From: Melieria omissa
Lineage: Eukaryota; Arthropoda; Insecta; Diptera; Ulidiidae
Length of the DNA: 64,000 bases
Direction of reading: 5' to 3'
Assembly (NCBI GenBank): GCA_963971225.1
Contig: OZ020270.1
Coordinates: 71,936,432-72,000,431 of the forward strand
Part shown: positions 22,790 through 35,091 of the stretch, in pieces
Layout of the letters: the number at the start of each line of letters is the position of its first letter
Numbering within the stretch: the stretch's first letter is position 1
Notes under the pieces: generated by a model
The model's database searches: none
Told to the model about the DNA's origin: nothing
Seen by the model: the letters and a program-made list of their open reading frames with translations, nothing else
Position numbers and translations under genes: made by a program

Positions 22790-24098
22790 TCTTATATATA
22801 AAATTCTCGTGTCACAGTGTTTGTTACCGTACTCCTCCGAAACGGCTTGACCGATTTTTATGAAATTTTACATGCATATTCAGTAGGTCTGAGAATCGGC
22901 TACTAACTATTTTGTATACCCCTAAGGGGCGTGGCACATTTTTGTGACCCAATTATTCTGCTGAACTACAAGTCACAGAGGAATGAAACTTGGCATGAAC
23001 CTATCATGTGATCATATCTCTCGACAGACGGAATGAGGCGGGTTTTGGACAACGGGGCGTGGCACCACCCATACAAGCAAAATCTTTAAAATAGAATATC
23101 TTCGAAATTATAAGTAACACAACATTAAAATTTAGTACCCCGTCGTCCCATAGATGAGTCATTCTAATGATAAGATTTTATGGGCGTTGGACAAGGGGCG
23201 TGGCACATTTTTTGTGACCCAAATATTTTGTTGAACTATAAGTCGCTCAGCAATGAAACTTAGTACGAACCTACCATTTATTCATATATTTCGACAGAGG
23301 GAATGGGGCAAGTATTGGACGAGGGGCGTGGCACCACCCATACAAGCAAAATTTTTAAAATAGAATATCTTCGAAATTATAAGTAGCACAACATTAAAAT
23401 TTAGTACCCCGTCGTCCCATAGATGAGTCATTCTAATGATAAGATTTTATGGGCGTTGGACAAGGGGCGTGGCATATTTTTTGTGACCCAAATATTTTGC
23501 TGAACTATAAGTCGCTCAGCAATGAAACTTAGTACGAACCTACCATTTATTCATATATTTCGACAGAGGGAATGGGGCAAGTATTGGACGAGGGGCGTGG
23601 CACCACCCATACAAGCAAAATCTTTAAAATAGAATATCTTCGAAATTATAAGTAGCACAACATTAAAATTTAGTACCCCGTCGTCCCATAGATGAGTCAT
23701 TCTACTGATAACATTTGATGGGCGTTGGCCAAGGGACGTGGCACATTTTTTGTGTCCCAAATATTTTGCTGAACTATGAGTCGCTCAGCAATGAAACTTA
23801 GTACGGACCTACCATTTTTTCTTTTGACAGAGGGCATTGAATAAGGGGCAGGCACTGAATAAGAGGGCATGGCACCGCCCATATAATTTAAATCCGGTTC
23901 AAGCGCAGTCCTTTTCTTTACTGAAACTTAACAGCAACATTGTTTATTTGTGGGCCTTGATTGCGTTAATCAGTAGCTCCTCCTCTTCCTTCAGTTGGTT
24001 TTCTTCGTCAATTTGCATCGCCATAGATTCGCCACCTCGCGTATTTCATTATAAAAACAACAAATGTCGTGCGAGACAAAGTTCGCGGGGTCAGCTAG
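22790..24098 (+). mobile_element. Helitron, tandem unit 1
   Basis: 1309 bp. It starts TC (TCTTATATATAAAATTCTCG) after an A and ends CTAG before a T, preceded by the short palindrome GCGAGACAAAGTTCGC and GGGGTCAG; these are the 5'-TC and 3'-CTRR plus hairpin marks of Helitrons. Inside are about four copies of a 269-bp subrepeat (GTGGCACCACCCATACAAGC). No Rep/helicase gene is present. Near the 3' end the minus strand reads MAMQIDEENQLKEEEELL, a frame also kept in the copy at 38.6 kb. Confidence 0.85.
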
Positions 24099-25407
24099 TC
24101 TTATATATAAAATTCTCGTGTCACAGTGTTTGTTACCGTACTCCTCCGAAACGGCTTGACCGATTTTTATGAAATTTTACATGCATATTCAGTAGGTCTG
24201 AGAATCGGCTACTAACTATTTTGTATACCCCTAAGGGGCGTGGCACATTTTTTTGACCCAATTATTCTGCTGAACTACAAGTCACAGAGGAATGAAACTT
24301 GGCATGAACCTATCATGTAATCATATCTCTCGACAGACGGAATGAGGCGGGTTTTGGACAACGGGGCGTGGCACCACCCATACAAGCAAAATCTTTAAAA
24401 TAGAATATCTTCGAAATTATAAGTAACACAACATTAAAATTTAGTACCCCGTCGTCCCATAGATGAGTCATTCTAATGATAAGATTTTATGGGCGTTGGA
24501 CAAGGGGCGTGGCACATTTTTTGTGACCCAAATATTTTGCAGAACTATAAGTCGCTCAGCAATGAAACTTAGTACGAACCTACCATTTATTCATATATTT
24601 CGACAGAGGGAATGGGGCAAGTATTGGACGAGGGGCGTGGCACCACCCATACAAGCAAAATTTTTAAAATAGAATATCTTCGAAATTATAAGTAGCACAA
24701 CATTAAAATTTAGTACCCCGTCGTCCCATAGATGAGTCATTCTAATGATAAGATTTTATGGGCGTTGGACAAGGGGCGTGGCATATTTTTTGTGACCCAA
24801 ATATTTTGCTGAACTATAATTCGCTCAGCAATGAAACTTAGTACGAACCTACCATTTATTCATATATTTCGACAGAGGGAATGGGGCAAGTATTGGACGA
24901 GGGGCGTGGCACCACCCATACAAGCAAAATCTTTAAAATAGAATATCTTCGAAATTATAAGTAGCACAACATTAAAATTTAGTACCCCGTCGTCCCATAG
25001 ATGAGTCATTCTACTGATAACATTTGATGGGCGTTGGCCAAGGGACGTGGCACATTTTTTGTGTCCCAAATATTTTGCTGAACTATGAGTCGCTCAGCAA
25101 TGAAACTTAGTACGGACCTACCATTTTTTCTTTTGACAGAGGGCATTGAATAAGGGGCAGGCACTGAATAAGAGGGCATGGCACCGCCCATATAATTTAA
25201 ATCCGGTTCAAGCGCAGTCCTTTTCTTTACTGAAACTTAACAGCAACATTGTTTATTTGTGGGCCTTGATTGCGTTAATCAGTAGCTCCTCCTCTTCCTT
25301 CAGTTGGTTTTCTTCGTCAATTTGCATCGCCATAGATTCGCCACCTCGCGTATTTCATTATAAAAACAACAAATGTCGTGCGAGACAAAGTTCGCGGGGT
25401 CAGCTAG
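24099..25407 (+). mobile_element. Helitron, tandem unit 2
   Basis: It directly abuts unit 1 with no spacer (CTAG|TC). It is the same length, 1309 bp, and nearly identical: a handful of single-base differences, such as one T shifted near 24250 and ATTCGCTCAG for AGTCGCTCAG near 24822. The near identity implies recent head-to-tail duplication. Confidence 0.85.
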
Positions 25408-26438
25408 TCTTATATATAAAATTCTCGTGTCACAGTGTTTGTTACCGTACTCCTCCGAAACGGCTTGATGGATTTTTATGAAATTTTACATGCATATTCA
25501 GTAGGTCTGAGAATCGGCTACTAACTATTTTTTATACCCCTAAGGGGCGTGGCACATTTTTTTGACCCAATTATTCTGCTGAACTACAAGTCACAGAGGA
25601 ATGAAACTTAGCATGAACTTATCATGTAATCATATCTCTCGACAGACGGAATGAGGCGGGTGTTGGACAACGGGGCGTGGCACCACCCATACAAGCAAAA
25701 TTTTTAAAATAGAATATCTTCGAAATTATAAGTAGCACAACATTAAAATTTAGTACCCCGTCGTCCCATAGATGAGTCATTCTAATGATAAGATTTTATG
25801 GGCGTTGGACAAGGGGCGTGGCACATTTTTTGTGACCCAAATATTTTGCAGAACTATAAGTCGCTCAGCAATGAAACTTAGTACGAACCTACCATTTATT
25901 CATATATTTCGACAGAGGGAATGGGGCAAGTATTGGACGAGGGGGCGTGGCACCACCCATACGAGCCAGATCTTAATAATGGAATATCTTCCAAATTGTA
26001 AGTTTTACAACACTGAAATTTTGTATCCCGTCGTCCCATAAATGAGTCATTCTACTGATAACATTTGATGGGCGTTGGCCAAGGGGCGTGGACCATTTTT
26101 TGTGACCCAAATATTTTGCTGAACTATAAGTCGCTCAGCAATGAAACCTACCATTTTTTCTTTTGACAGAGGGCATGGAATAAGGGGCAGGCATTGAATA
26201 AGAGGGCATGGCACCGCCCATATAATTTAAATCCGGTTCAAGCGCAGTCCATTTCTTTACTGAAACTTAACAGCAACATTGTTTATTTGTGGGCCTTGAT
26301 TGCGTTAATCAGTAGCTCCTCCTCTTCCTTCAGTTGGTTTTCTTCGTCAATTTGCATCGCCATAGATTCGCCACCTCGCGTATTTCATATAAAAAAACAA
26401 CAAATGTCGTGCGAGACAAAGTTCGCGGGGTCAGCTAG
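25408..26438 (+). mobile_element. Helitron, tandem unit 3 (short)
   Basis: Starts TC directly after the CTAG of unit 2 and ends CTAG at 26435-26438, before T. It is 1031 bp, with one fewer 269-bp subrepeat and more substitutions than units 1 and 2, so it is the most diverged member. Confidence 0.85.
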
Positions 26439-27295
26439 TATATAATATAAAGTTATCTTTCTTTTCCATGTTTAAAATTTATTTGTCGTTCTTTGCTTCC
26501 ATTTTCAGCTGTCAGTTTTGCAATTAGGTGTCGCATTTACAAAGCAAATATAACCTATAGGTTTTAAGAGTTGCATATTTGCAACGGCAAATGCATCTCT
26601 TTGTATTTTACTAGCGTAAAGTAAATATATACTATTCCCTTTTGCAAATGCTACGCTTGCACAAAATTGTGAATACTCGTAGAGCTATTATTCATTCTTA
26701 CCAAAGATAATAAAGTTACAAATATATCCACCGCCATACATTGACAATTAACATTTTCTGACTGACAGCATTTTTTTAGTACAGCCGCGCGGTAAACCTT
26801 TTACGATTTTGTAAATCAGACCTTTGCTCATAGCAAGAGTGCTTAAATTTGAAAATACTGCAATTTGCCAAGCACTGGTCAAAGTAAATCCTAAGTAGCG
26901 CCTTTTTTTTCGAGCTGTCAGTGGTACAGAATGTGGCAGTGTTGCCACAAAGTACAGAATGTGGTAGTGTTACCCCAACGCCATTTTCTGTTGGTTTAGG
27001 TAGCAAATTTTATGCCTATTTTTCTGATTACTTTGCCAATCAAGTATTAAAGAAATGTTTGAAAGATCAAATATCTTAAGATAACTGGACAATTACTGTA
27101 AAAATACAATAGTTGTTGTCATGATTCACTAAAATAGAGAACATTTAAATACTAATTTCGATTTTGCCTGCGTAAAAATAATTTTATAATGAAAACAATA
27201 AACTTTCCGAATCAATATTAATGTAATTTTCTTCCTGTACAAGTTAAAAAGTCCAGAACAAAGTTTCTTTTGATAAATTACTTCAAAACTTTAAC
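26439..27295. other. AT-rich stretch with a small repeat
   Basis: 26925-26973 holds two copies of TACAGAATGTGGYAGTGTT. A related segment, inverted, is at 37884-38020 (CCACATTCTGTAC ... GCGCTACTTAGGATTTACTTT), so a dispersed repeat is likely. No gene was recognised. Confidence 0.45.
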
Positions 27296-27302
27296 GTTAT
27301 AG

Positions 27303-28763
27303 CAAAGAAAATAAACATACAGAATGGGCATGTCATACAAGCAAACATTTTGTATGGCGGGTTCCAAATTGGAACCCGCGCTCTGCTCTCATAGATCACA
27401 TATGTAGTGAGAGTGTGGATTTACAAGCGAGAATATAGGTTTATGTGTTGCGCGAGTGTGCGTTAGCACATTGTTGTGGCGTGAAATGATTGCAAGGTGA
27501 AGACGAACGCTATTGTTATTTTTGTTGCGCTGGCGAAAAGCTAAATTTGTAAAACGATTTCTGATTTCGGGTTGGCTTTTGTTCTTCTACAACCCTGCAC
27601 GGCGTCGCATATTTCTCCTTAACTTATTGCAGACTGTAGTGTGCGCAAAATCATAGAAAAGAAAATAAAATATGGTTGGCATGACGACTTATATGGTCGC
27701 TACAAACAAAGTTCCTAAAGAATTTATCAAAAAAGTAGACCTAATATTTGATTGCATGAATAGGACAATCGGATAATTGCTTTAGATCGGCTTTACAATT
27801 GAATAATGAGTCTTACAAATTTATAAAGATTTTTTTAATTATTTGAAAGATGTTAAATGTATGGATGAAAGTTTTATTTTTAGAATCACTGATAAAATTA
27901 AGCAATAACCCACATAAATATTTTATAACAAAAGAGTGGTTTAACCAAGATAAACTAGAAAATACTTTTGCAATTCTGGGACAAAATTCAAGTAGTACTC
28001 GGTCAAGTGTAACAACTAATTTCGAAGATCCACAGGATTCTATGAATCAAATCGTACTACATTCTGAGACAGACATAACTGTATTTTTTATTATTTTATT
28101 TCAGCAGTAATTACAACAATTATTACAACAAATTATTTTGTGGATACAAACTTCGAAAATCGAGTTAAAATTAACATGGATAATAATTGTGCATATGTTT
28201 CCAAAAAAAAAGAAATGATGACCTTTTCACTGCGCTAAGTGAAACATTTTCCATACAAATTATTACAGACTTTTGCTACCTATTTGCTCCTTCAGATTTC
28301 CTGATAATGCTGTGACAGTAAATTAAAAAGAGGAAATTCCAAACGATGTACAAAACAGCAAAAGAAGAGCTGTTTACATTTTTCTCGAGCTGTGTAGCAA
28401 AACCAATCGTCAACACAAAAAACACAACACAAAAACTACAACAACAAAAAGCAATGGCGTCGTTGAAACGACGATCATTGCGCTGGCTGCTGTTGCTGTG
28501 GGAAATTTGCACAAAAATTGTTTAATGACCAAAACAACCACGAACGCCTCAAAGTACACAGGGGAAGCGGTACTTTCATTTCATCTTTGTTTGTTGTAGC
28601 GTGTGCTTCAGTTGGCACAGTCAATGAGCGTAAACTGAAGCGCTTGCTCTCCAGGTGGCACCACTCTTTCCCTTTTGTGGCTTCCCCCCGCTCTATGAAG
28701 CTCGCAAACACAAATTTGAATTTTTGAGCTCAGATGCGCCTTCTATACATTTTATATTCTTTG
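27303..28763. mobile_element. P-superfamily element (family B, copy 2), internally deleted
   Basis: Termini CAAAGAAAATAAACATACAG and, inverted, CAAAGAATATAAAATGTATAG. The flanks GTTATAG (27296-27302) and GTATCAG (28764-28770) agree at five of seven bases. It is colinear with three separate parts of the 4066-14295 element. Its right end also shows the unoccupied target of the MITE at 11493. Confidence 0.75.
27603..28110 (+). pseudogene. P-type transposase remnant, longer version
   Basis: Readable blocks in order are VRKIIEKKIKYGWHDDLYG, then PKEFIKKVDLIFDCMNRTIG, then NESYKFIKIF (with a frame change), then KYFITKEWFNQDKLENTFA. Stops and frame shifts separate them. The last block matches the conserved QDxLENxF segment of P transposases. 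It keeps about 185 bp lost from the copy at 4420, so neither copy derives from the other. Confidence 0.6.
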
Positions 28764-28988
28764 GTATCAGTAATCTTGTGCATCTTTATAAATCATAATA
28801 CGTATTAAAAATATGTTTTTGTTCATTTTTATTGGCAACACAAACGTACGACACGATGATTTAATCAAAACATGATGAATGTGTTCAGGACAACATTTTT
28901 GTATTCATTATTCAGTATTTTTGAAGCGACTGCATTGACTGAAATAATTTAAATGAAATCATAACCATTACTAATATTTCCCATTTAA

Positions 28989-29919
28989 GGGGTTACGCCA
29001 CTGTAAAATAAAAAAAATCGATTTTTTTTTTTATTGGCTTAAAAAATAGTTTGAACCCTATAGAATAAGAAACAAAACGTTTTATGCATAAAATAAAAAA
29101 TTGTTATGCGAAATACGAGGTTACCGCCAAGCGCATCACGCGTTTGACGAAGCGGGTGTATGCGACGTTCTCGCTTCCGCGAACTTTTCCGCTTTGAGCG
29201 ACGCCGCGAAAGAGGCGCGCTTGCTCAATAAATCAGTCAGGAAGGAGGCGAATGAGGCATTTTTGAACCTTGAAGGCCAGCTCTATGGTCCTGGCATTCC
29301 CGACTAATGGTAAACAATTTTTGCATCTCGAATTTTTCAGTTATGCCCATAGAAAACCATTCCTAAAACTTTGAACGCGTTTGTCTCGAAACACGATTTT
29401 TTCAAATGGGACGCGGCACAACTCGAACAATTTTCAATATTTTGACTTAAAATTTTTACTGGATCTTAACAATAACATTATCTAGAGAAGATCGTGTGGA
29501 ATTTTTGATAACTCGATTTGTTGATTTTTAATTAACAAAAGACATGTCATTTTTTACCTCAAAAATCAAAAAATTTTTTGAAACTCCTGCCAAAATTAAA
29601 AAAATCAGTATTTTAAAAAATCCACCCGATCTTCTCTAGCAAAAAGCCTCTAGATTAACAGGAATTTTTTATTTTGTCGCAGATTCAAAATTGCACCTTC
29701 AGTGCTGCGTGCCGTGAAGCCCTGCAGGGAAAACATAGCCTAGGAGGATGCAGTGGAGCCACCTATATATTATATATTGCTGTGTCAAAAAATTCCAAAA
29801 TAAAGTCTAATATGTGTCCAATAACACCTGTGAATCACTTCTTCTACAAACTTTTTGAAAGCGAGGAAAAAAATCACAAAAAAACCCTATTTTTTGAGCG
29901 GTTACAGTGGCGTAACCCC
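28989..29919. mobile_element. TTAA-flanked element with GGGGTTACGCC termini
   Basis: TTAA at 28985-28988 and 29920-29923, with an exact 18-bp inverted repeat GGGGTTACGCCACTGTAA. This is the Kolobok/piggyBac duplication type. An open frame at 29107-29307 (ending LEGQLYGPGIPD) has higher GC than its surroundings and may be a transposase or host fragment; I do not recognise it. Confidence 0.75.
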
Positions 29920-30166
29920 TTAAATACATTTTTATATTCATCATCGATAGCAAAAATTTCATCCCTGTCTTTTAATTATTTTACAACTTTCACGACACAC
30001 TGTGTAATTTTTCACCACGGTGCGCAAATAACCTCATTTGTTTATTGAAAAAATGTCGCGGAAAGTCGCGCAAAATCAAGGAAAATTTGCAAACTGGCCC
30101 ACAACGCAGTGATTGCAGCGTTGCCTGCCAATGGTTCAGTGCCACATCGTTTGCAATGTATCATAT

Positions 30167-31521
30167 CAAAAAGTATGAAACATAAAGTGTGTGCATCTCA
30201 TACAACCAAAAATTGGAATGCGGGTGCTGATATCGCCACCCTTCTTCTGGATGCGGGGGGGTAGACAACAAGAGGAAACACTTGAAATGACAGCACAATG
30301 CTCTGAGCGCAAATCATAGAAACACGAATGCCGCGTCTGTGCTCACTCGTTCATTGTCGCTCAATTGTCCGAAGAGGAGGACGACGATGTGCTGTTGTTC
30401 TTGTTGTTGCGCTGGCGAAAAGCTGAAATTGTAAAACGATTTATATTTTCTGGCTGGCTTTTGTTCTTCTTTTATAAGCCTGCACGGCGTCGGATATTGC
30501 TCCTGAATTCACTGCCGACTGTAGTGTGCGCAAAATCATAGAAAAGAAAATAAAATATGGCTGGCATGGCGACCTATATGATCGCTACAGGCAATTTAAA
30601 AATAAATAATAAGTAATCAATAAAAATGGGATTGGAAAGAAAAGATAACGTTTTTATTACCCGTAATTGGAACTTTTCTTACGGTCCACATATAAAGCTT
30701 GTTTAAAAGAACTAAAATAAGAAAATCTAATATTGTAAATTTATGATCACATCATTCGCCATGGAATCATTCAGGTGTAGAACATTTAAACTATTTTTAA
30801 ACGTAGGCATGCCGTAATACAATTTTCTTATGACAAAATACTTGTCTTGTTATTTATTTCTTTATTTAGTGCTTTAGTAGTGCTTTCGCCCTATTGAAAG
30901 TCAATAAACCTATTAAATTATGTTTTTCCATACAATCATACACCCTCCGCTAGATTTCGATAAAAAAAAAAATTAAAACGCATCTAATTATTTTTAATTT
31001 CAAGTGTTTTACGAATATTGAAGTCAATATGCCTATCAGTTAATTTTTTTTTCGTAGTTTTCCCATATTCTCTAAATTGTAATCAAGCATGTGGAAATAT
31101 AAACAAATAATTTTACTTCGAACTCGCCACGTAAGAATATTTGCAAACATTTTAAATTGGGATCAACCACCAAATTTTTAAATTAATCAAAGCATTGGCC
31201 AGCAAAAAGCCATACACCACAAACTTTCGATTGCTGGTGACATTGCAGCAAAATCAATCACAACACAAAAAAGCATACACACAATAAACGACAACACCAA
31301 AAACATTAGCGAATCCCGAATCATCTTCGTTGAAACGACGATGACGATGCTTTGGGTCGTTGTTTACTCTTCGGTTGCGCTTCGACGAACAAGATAGCAA
31401 ACTGTTGAGCGCGAGCAAATTTCCCGCAAGCTAGGCCTTCGCTCATCTCTTCCCGCCCGCATCAAGAAACACGCTTGACAAAGTTTTAAAGATGCGTATT
31501 CTTTATATTCTATATTCTTTG
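30167..31521. mobile_element. P-superfamily element (family B, copy 3)
   Basis: A perfect 7-bp duplication, ATCATAT (30160-30166 and 31522-31528), brackets ends CAAAAAGTATGAAACATAAAG and, inverted, CAAAGAATATAGAATATAAAG. It retains DCSVRKIIEKKIKYGWHGDL near 30510-30600, then a stop. The right part (31190-31521) is a diverged version of the right end of copies 1 and 2. The centre is AT-rich with no gene. Confidence 0.8.
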
Positions 31522-31549
31522 ATCATATCTAAATTGTATTATCACTTTC

Positions 31550-32115
31550 ATGTCAGCCGCATTGCGCACCAGTCGCCGGTGCAGCCAGCAGACTGGCTTG
31601 CTGAGTCTTGTCATTTATGTCATTATGCCATTTATACCAATTCCATGATGAAATAACCTATTGTAACGATAAGACAGTCTGTCGCTGTGCAAAGCAACTC
31701 TGTCGCTACGCGCCGTGCCATAATTCAACTTGGCAATGATGACCGCGATAATGGAAACTTTTAGTCCAACCTGGCAATAATGGCCGCGATAATGGACACT
31801 TTTAGTCCAACCTGGCAATGATGGTTGCGATCATTATGGAAACCTTTAGTCCACTCTGGAATGTGCGAGAACGATCTGCGCGATGGCCGGACAGGTATAA
31901 AAGGCAGCCGGGTGCGGCGCAGCGAGTCAATCTGATTTTGACTAGTGAAAGTGCCACACGGAGTGATTGAGCAAATAATTAAGTGTAAAGACAGTGAAGT
32001 GTAAATCTGTGAGATAAAGTGATTGTTGGTTTATTTTATTGACTGCGTTTGAGAAACTAAGTGTGTTTTATTTTCAAATTACGTAATCCAGAGATACGTA
32101 CTAGCCCACTTGAAC
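31550..32115 (+). promoter_or_regulatory. LTR-like promoter region with TATA box
   Basis: 31730-31855 holds three tandem copies of a 41-45-bp unit (TGGCAATGATGACCGCGATA...TTTTAGTCCA). A TATA box, TATAAAAG (31896-31903), follows, and a TCAATCT initiator-like site about 25 bp later. Upstream repeats, a TATA box and a short leader suggest a solo LTR of a retrotransposon, but neither a target duplication nor clear LTR ends were found. Confidence 0.4.
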
Positions 32116-32344
32116 TAGCATTCGTAACTTACTTACTTACTTAACTGGCCATAACAACCCGTTATCGGGTGCTTTGCGTGCGCCTTCTCCAGTTGGTAAC
32201 ACCAAGAGATGACAGGGCCTCTTCAACTTTGTCCTTCCACCGGAGACACGGCCTCCCTCTTCGCCGTCGACCTCCAACCATCGCATCGAACACCTTTTTC
32301 GCCGGAGCTTCGTCGTCGATGCGGCAGACATGACCGAGCCAGCG

Positions 32345-33956
32345 CACAGTGGGGTAATATATAAGTAAAGTGCCGATTAATTCAAAAATGAAAAATCAAG
32401 ATACAACTATGTTTTTGGTACCGGGTTAAAGAGGATAAAATTCTGTATCACTTTGTGAAAGAGTTGTTGCAAAATAGTTTACCGTTTTCCCGCAAAGCAC
32501 TCTGAAAGTTGACATTTATTTTCAGTTTTTGTGCGCACAGCGATAAACGTGTTTTTGTCGTCACTTAAAAACGATTTCTTTGTGTGAATTTGAAAAACTA
32601 TTGAAAAATTAATGATGCAGCCTTCATGTTCAGGTATTTCAGCAATGCAATGTGTATTTGGTTTTGCTAAAAAATGTTTATAAGTATTTCATTTAATTTT
32701 TTGTTTAAAAGCATAATAATTGTCTAATTTTTTACCTTTTCATAGACATATAGTTGTGAGTCTTGTGAGGTCGGGCAAAACTGTTTTCCTTAGCATATAG
32801 CTTAGATATTTCAGTAACATTTTATGAAAAAAAAATTGCGCGATGTTGCGCACTTTTCCAGCATTTCGATTTTTGTGTGCGCACCCAAGGGCCTCATGCA
32901 TGCATTGTGCAAACGAAATTGATAACACTGCACAACAAAATCAAATTTTTTTCAAAATAACAAGGTTCTGACAACGGATTCTGCTAGAGGGGCCAAAAAA
33001 AAATATACGTGTATCGGCGTTTTGAAAGTTTACGTCTGAATTTTTTTTTAGGGGGGTCAAAGTTTTCCCCTTTTCGCGCATTCTTATGGTGATTCGGCAT
33101 ACGAAAACCATGTAACAACACATTTTAGGTATATGATGTGTTCAGCAATTTGGTGTAAAACACTACGAGGAACATTTTTGTGGAGCATTTTAACCCTGTA
33201 GCTCCTATTTTTATGGGTCAATTTGACCCTTTTTTTTCTAAAATGTCAAAAATGTCCTGTAAAACAGAACTTTTTAAGGACAAAATGTATCACGAAAATA
33301 TTCGCCATAAAATTCTACTATAGGTCTATGAATACAGGAAAGCTCAGAAATTAACTTGAACTCCAGAATTAAGCCAAAACTGAAAATGTGTTTATTGCGT
33401 GTTTTCAAAATTGTTCCACTTCGAATGTTTTGTGGAAAAAAAAATTATATGGCAAAACCCGCGACCCGCATCTACACGATTTTGTAGGCCGTTAAAAATT
33501 GAATTCGTCAAGGAATCTGCAGCAGTTTCTAAAAACGAAAAAGAAAGAGTCAATGGCGAAATAAGAAAATTGCCAAAAAAAAAAGTGCAGTATATGCCCA
33601 AAGATGCTATGGAGTTGACAAATGACGAATGATGATAATGGTGACGGTGATGATTATGATGCTGATGAAGATTATGATGATGATGATAATGATGATTTTA
33701 ATGATGAAACTAAATTGGCTGCAAGAGACCGCGATGAAATGTTTTAATTAAACTGTTCAACTTAAATTTCATTTTTCAAATTTTTTTTTTACTATGTTAG
33801 TTTTTTACAGTTTCTTAAAAAATGTCCACTAAAGTATACCCAAAAACATTTGTTTTTTACTTTATAATGTTCAATTAACTAAACTTAGTAGTTATTTCAT
33901 ATCTAAATAGCCTGGGGGAATTAATCGGCACTTTCGGCATCAATTACCCCACTGTG
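32345..33956. mobile_element. Transib-like DNA element with CACAGTG termini
   Basis: It begins and ends with CACAGTGGGGTAAT in inverted orientation; a subterminal match AAAGTGCCGATTAATTC follows. The 5-bp GC-rich word CAGCG flanks it (32340-32344 and 33957-33961). A CAC start with a 5-bp GC-rich duplication is the Transib pattern. An open frame at 33399-33632, followed in another frame by an acidic Asp-rich stretch to 33747, may be a transposase remnant, but I cannot assign it. Assignment is from the termini only. Confidence 0.6.
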
Positions 33957-35091
33957 CAGCGTAGCCGCTGGATGTTTATTCGCTGCACTACGTCCACGTC
34001 CCTATACAGCTCATACAGCTCGTTATTGGTTCGTATATGATAGTCGTCACCAACACGAACAGGGCCGAAGATTTTGCGAAGTACCTTCCTCTCGAACACT
34101 CCAAGGGCCGCTATGTCGTTTCGTGTCATTGTCCATGCTTCAGCACCATAGAGGAGCACGGGCAAGATAAGCGTCCTATAGAGTGCAAGTTTTGTCGGTC
34201 GAGAGAGGTCTCTACTTCTCAATTGCCTACCGAGACCGTAGTAGCACCTGTTGGCAAGAGTTATCCTTCGCTTTATCTCCAGCCTGACATCATTGCTGCT
34301 GTTGATGGCGGTGCCAAGGTAGACGAATTCCTTGACAACTTCAAAAGTATACCTGTCGGCCTCGACGTGAGACCCTAGCCGCTGCGAGTCCCTGCGTGTA
34401 GACAGCATATACTTCGTCTTGCCCTCATTTACCACCAGACTCATTTTGGCAGATTCTCTTTCGATAGCCGCAAAGGCAGCGGTGACATCTCGCTTGTTAC
34501 GTCCGATGACATCAATGTCATCAGCGTAGGCAAGGAGCTGGACACTTTTGTTGAAAATTGTGCCATTACGATGTACACCGGCCTTGCGTAGAACACTCTC
34601 CATGGTGAAGTTAAAGAGGTCGCAGGACAAAGGATCACCCTGTCTGAAACCTCGAACGGTATCAAAGGGGTCGGAGAGGTCACTTCCAACCTTGACGGAG
34701 CTGCGCGTATTGCTCAACGTCGCTCTGCAAAGTCTCACGAGCTTTGCAGGGATACCAAGTTCAGACAATGCGGCATATAGTCGATCCCTTATCGGGCTAT
34801 CGAATGCTGCCTTGTAATCGATGAAGAGATGGTGTGTATCGATTTGATTCTCATGGATTTGGCGTAAAGTGAATATCTGGTCGATGGTGGACTTACCAGG
34901 TCTAAAGCCGCACTGATAAGGTCCAATCAGCGCCTTGGCGAGTGGCTTTAATCTTTCACATAGTACGCTCGTCAGGACCTTGTATGCAATGGGAAGTAGA
35001 CTAATACCCCTATAGTTGGCGCATATTGTTGGGTCGCCTTTCTTCAGCACAGGACAAAGGGCACTGAGGTTCCAATCGTTGGGCATTCGTT

